Part shown: positions 6,774 to 8,185 of the stretch, piece by piece
How positions within the stretch are numbered: the first letter of the stretch is position 1
Layout of the letters: every line of letters begins with the position of its first letter
Assembly: GCA_027066595.1 (NCBI GenBank)
Contig: JAMONG010000212.1
Span: 1-8,185 of the forward strand
Direction of reading: 5' to 3'
DNA: 8,185 bases
From: Sulfurovum sp.
Lineage (GTDB): Bacteria; Campylobacterota; Campylobacteria; Campylobacterales; Sulfurovaceae
The notes under the pieces: generated by a model
Told to the model about the DNA's origin: nothing
Database searches by the model: none
The model's input: the letters and a program-made list of their open reading frames with translations, nothing else
Position numbers and translations under genes: made by a program

Positions 6774-7409
6774 TTACTTTTGAGTACCATCTAACACAGG
6801 AACAAAAAGACACTGTTCTATAGTCTCAGAGGTAATCCGTCCATTTTTTTTGTAGTAACGTGTAATGATATGATAATTCTCAGCCTGCTCTACAGGGGCT
6901 ACAAGTATGCCACCTTCTGCTAGCTGCTCAAAGAGTACTTCTGGTATCTCTTTTGCTGTAGCAGAAAAAAGTATCCGCTCAAAAGGAGCATACTGTTTCC
7001 ATCCTCGTTGCCCATCGTCAAAGCGTGGAAAGATGTTATGCATTTCAAGTGCTGAAAATCTTGCTTTTGCTTCTTTCATCAGTTCATCGATGCGTTCTAT
7101 AGTAAAGACGCGACGGCAAATTTTGGAAAGTATAGCAGCTTGATAGCCAGAACCACACCCTACTTCAAGTACCGAGTCTACCCCCTTAAGTTCAAGGTGT
7201 TGGGTCATTTTTGCCACGGTAAGAGGAGAAGATATCCATTGTTGTGCAGCTAAAGGGAGGGCATCAAGATTATATGAGAGATGTTTAAACTGAGCAGGGA
7301 CAAATACTTCTCTATCTACTGCTAAAAATGCTTCTTTCACATGTGTGTCTAAGGCAAAGTGTTTTTCTATCTCTGCGACAAGGTTTTGTCGTTGTCTTAC
7401 TTTTATCAT
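6774..7409 (-). CDS. pcm: Protein-L-isoaspartate O-methyltransferase
   Basis: The 211-residue enzyme is normal length for bacterial PIMT. It transfers methyl from S-adenosylmethionine to L-isoaspartyl residues that arise by ageing of Asp/Asn, starting their repair in the cytoplasm. Visible motifs are the N-terminal AMxxVPRxxFVP-like segment AFLAVDREVFVP (27-38), the substrate/active-site loop WISSPLTVAKM (58-68), corresponding to the usual TISQPYIVAxM with its catalytic serine, SAM motif I VLEVGCGSGYQ (80-90), the acidic residue after strand 2 (Glu105), DDGQRGW (131-137) in place of the usual GDGxxGW, and PFERILFSATAKEIPEVLFEQL followed by GGILVAPV. Changes such as Trp58 for Thr and Leu63 for Tyr are mild deviations. 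It lies 67 bp after the nitrilase gene on the same strand, and its leader may fold into a hairpin. No ATG, GTG or TTG lies upstream in frame, so ATG 7409 is the start. Confidence 0.93.
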   Translation of the reverse strand: MIKVRQRQNLVAEIEKHFALDTHVKEAFLAVDREVFVPAQFKHLSYNLDALPLAAQQWISSPLTVAKMTQHLELKGVDSVLEVGCGSGYQAAILSKICRRVFTIERIDELMKEAKARFSALEMHNIFPRFDDGQRGWKQYAPFERILFSATAKEIPEVLFEQLAEGGILVAPVEQAENYHIITRYYKKNGRITSETIEQCLFVPVLDGTQK

Positions 7410-7418
7410 ATCTATATC

Positions 7419-7473
7419 CCAACCCCTTAAGAATGATGAAAGTCTATCTAAAACTTCGTTAAATGGGGGTTGG
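7419..7473 (-). promoter_or_regulatory. Inverted repeat in the nitrilase-pcm gap, possible hairpin masking the pcm ribosome-binding site
   Basis: In the RNA of the minus strand, CCAACCCC (7473-7466) pairs perfectly with GGGGUUGG (7426-7419). The stem can continue as UUAA/UUAA (7462-7459 with 7430-7427, after a 3-nt bulge) and GAA/UUC (7457-7455 with 7433-7431), closing a 21-nt loop. That makes 15 pairs, including eight uninterrupted. The right arm lies in UAAGGGGUUGGGA, the only Shine-Dalgarno-like sequence before the pcm ATG at 7409. The left arm starts 3 nt after the nitrilase stop codon. No U-run follows either arm, so this is not a normal intrinsic terminator. The geometry suits translational coupling, with ribosomes finishing the nitrilase gene opening the stem. 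Function is inferred; only the complementarity is seen. Confidence 0.5.
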
Positions 7474-7476
7474 AAA

Positions 7477-8185
7477 TTAATCCATCACAATATAGCGACG
7501 CATTTTTTTTATTTCTCGAAAGTCTATGGTGCCTTCTATGGCTTTTTTTGTATCATCTTGGACTACTGTTCCTGTAGGGGCTATGATGGCTGAGGAAGAT
7601 GCCATATCTGTGTCTGATGAGTTGGAGACAATGACATAACACTGATTCATCACTGCTAAAGCCGATGAGAGTACTTCCAAATGGCGTTTACGTAGCTTCC
7701 CCCATCTCGCAGGTACAATGACCACATCTGCACCCTCTACTTGCTTCCAGAGGTCTTTAAAACGTAATTCAAAGCATATGAGCAGTGCATAACTAACACC
7801 CTCTATCTCAAAAGGCTTGAGCTTCTTTTTTTTCCCTGCTTTAAAATAGAGATCTTCATCTCCTAATTTAAAAAGTTTAATTTTTTCTTGTTTATGCACG
7901 ATTTTATGTTTATGTAGTACCACTGCTTGATTGACAAAGTCATCGCCATCTTCAAGAACCAAGGTTAAGACGACTATCTGCTCATCGACTTCTTTTTTAA
8001 GTGTTTTAAGTGCATTGGCAGAGAACTTTGCTGCTGTTGCCATATGTTCATAGTCAAGCCCTGTTAAAAAAACTTCAGGTGCAACGATAATGTGTTTATC
8101 TTGGTAGTTTTCTAAATGAAAAAGTAACGTATCAAGATTTTCTTGATAGCGTTTGTGCGAGGGTAACTGTAACGTTACCACTTCC
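7477..8185 (-). CDS. Carbon-nitrogen hydrolase (nitrilase superfamily), 5' end just outside window
   Basis: The reading frame runs off the window. Numbering from the GTG at 8181, 234 residues are visible and nearly the whole protein is present. The Glu-Lys-Cys triad of the superfamily can be placed: Glu36 in VAPEVFLTG, Lys100 in QEKIKLF, and Cys136 in LLICFELRF (usual form iCyDxRFPE, here Glu replacing Asp). Also typical are PARWGKLRKRHLEVL (157-171) and SSSAIIAPTGTVV (195-207). The first strand, VVTLQLPS, begins at once, so the true start is probably one or two codons before 8185; GTG 8181 is less likely because the residue before it (Glu) also fits the strand. The protein is short compared with the common 260-290 residues. 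Such enzymes hydrolyse amides or nitriles, including repair of deaminated glutathione and omega-amidase reactions. The substrate cannot be told here. It is followed by pcm at 67 bp and is probably co-transcribed with it. Confidence 0.88.
   Translation of the reverse strand, partial: EVVTLQLPSHKRYQENLDTLLFHLENYQDKHIIVAPEVFLTGLDYEHMATAAKFSANALKTLKKEVDEQIVVLTLVLEDGDDFVNQAVVLHKHKIVHKQEKIKLFKLGDEDLYFKAGKKKKLKPFEIEGVSYALLICFELRFKDLWKQVEGADVVIVPARWGKLRKRHLEVLSSALAVMNQCYVIVSNSSDTDMASSSAIIAPTGTVVQDDTKKAIEGTIDFREIKKMRRYIVMD

Noticed and set aside
6740..6781. Imperfect inverted repeat after pcm (TGACA/TGTCA at 6746-6750 and 6768-6772, with inner ACC/GGT), followed on the minus strand by ACTTTT, as a possible terminator.
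   Set aside because: The stem is short and interrupted by uneven bulges, and the T-run is only four bases. It is too weak to call.
7410..7484. The frame of pcm stays open upstream of its ATG up to the stop at 7485-7487 and reads like protein (for example EVLDRLSSFLRGWDID).
   Set aside because: There is no ATG, GTG or TTG start in this stretch, the enzyme is already full length from ATG 7409, and the same bases form the inverted repeat. A short open stretch can occur by chance.

Overview
The window looks like chromosomal DNA from a Campylobacterota-type bacterium (Sulfurovum/Sulfurimonas-like). This rests on the AT-rich, densely packed genes, lysine-rich proteins and gene content. No rRNA or other marker gene is present, so the assignment is an inference. 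I see no RNA genes, mobile elements, CRISPR arrays or phage genes. There is no stretch of 300 bases or more without a gene.

Region 1 (1-3509, + strand) is the downstream part of a Bat/MoxR-type operon. It holds the 3' end of a TPR protein (BatC-like, or the tail of a vWA-TPR fusion), a short BatD-like membrane protein, a MoxR AAA+ ATPase and a DUF58 protein. All four genes overlap (20, 4 and 4 nt), so they are almost certainly co-transcribed and translationally coupled. In this family the MoxR ATPase is thought to act as a chaperone-like partner of vWA/DUF58 proteins, while the BatD and TPR proteins work at or outside the inner membrane. The vWA genes expected upstream lie outside the window.

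Region 2 (3506-8185, - strand) converges on region 1, and the two terminal stop codons share the bases TTAA. Read in the direction of transcription it contains a nitrilase-superfamily amidohydrolase (5' end cut by the window), a protein-L-isoaspartate O-methyltransferase (pcm), a helix-turn-helix/coiled-coil protein of unknown role, and an 835-residue membrane-anchored AsmA/TamB-like envelope protein.

The two most interesting observations are these. First, the AsmA-like protein is built from four recognisable repeats with a very regular period of 168-169 residues. Second, a long inverted repeat between the nitrilase and pcm genes could form a leader hairpin that covers the pcm ribosome-binding region. 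I found no clear evidence for an entirely new biological system.
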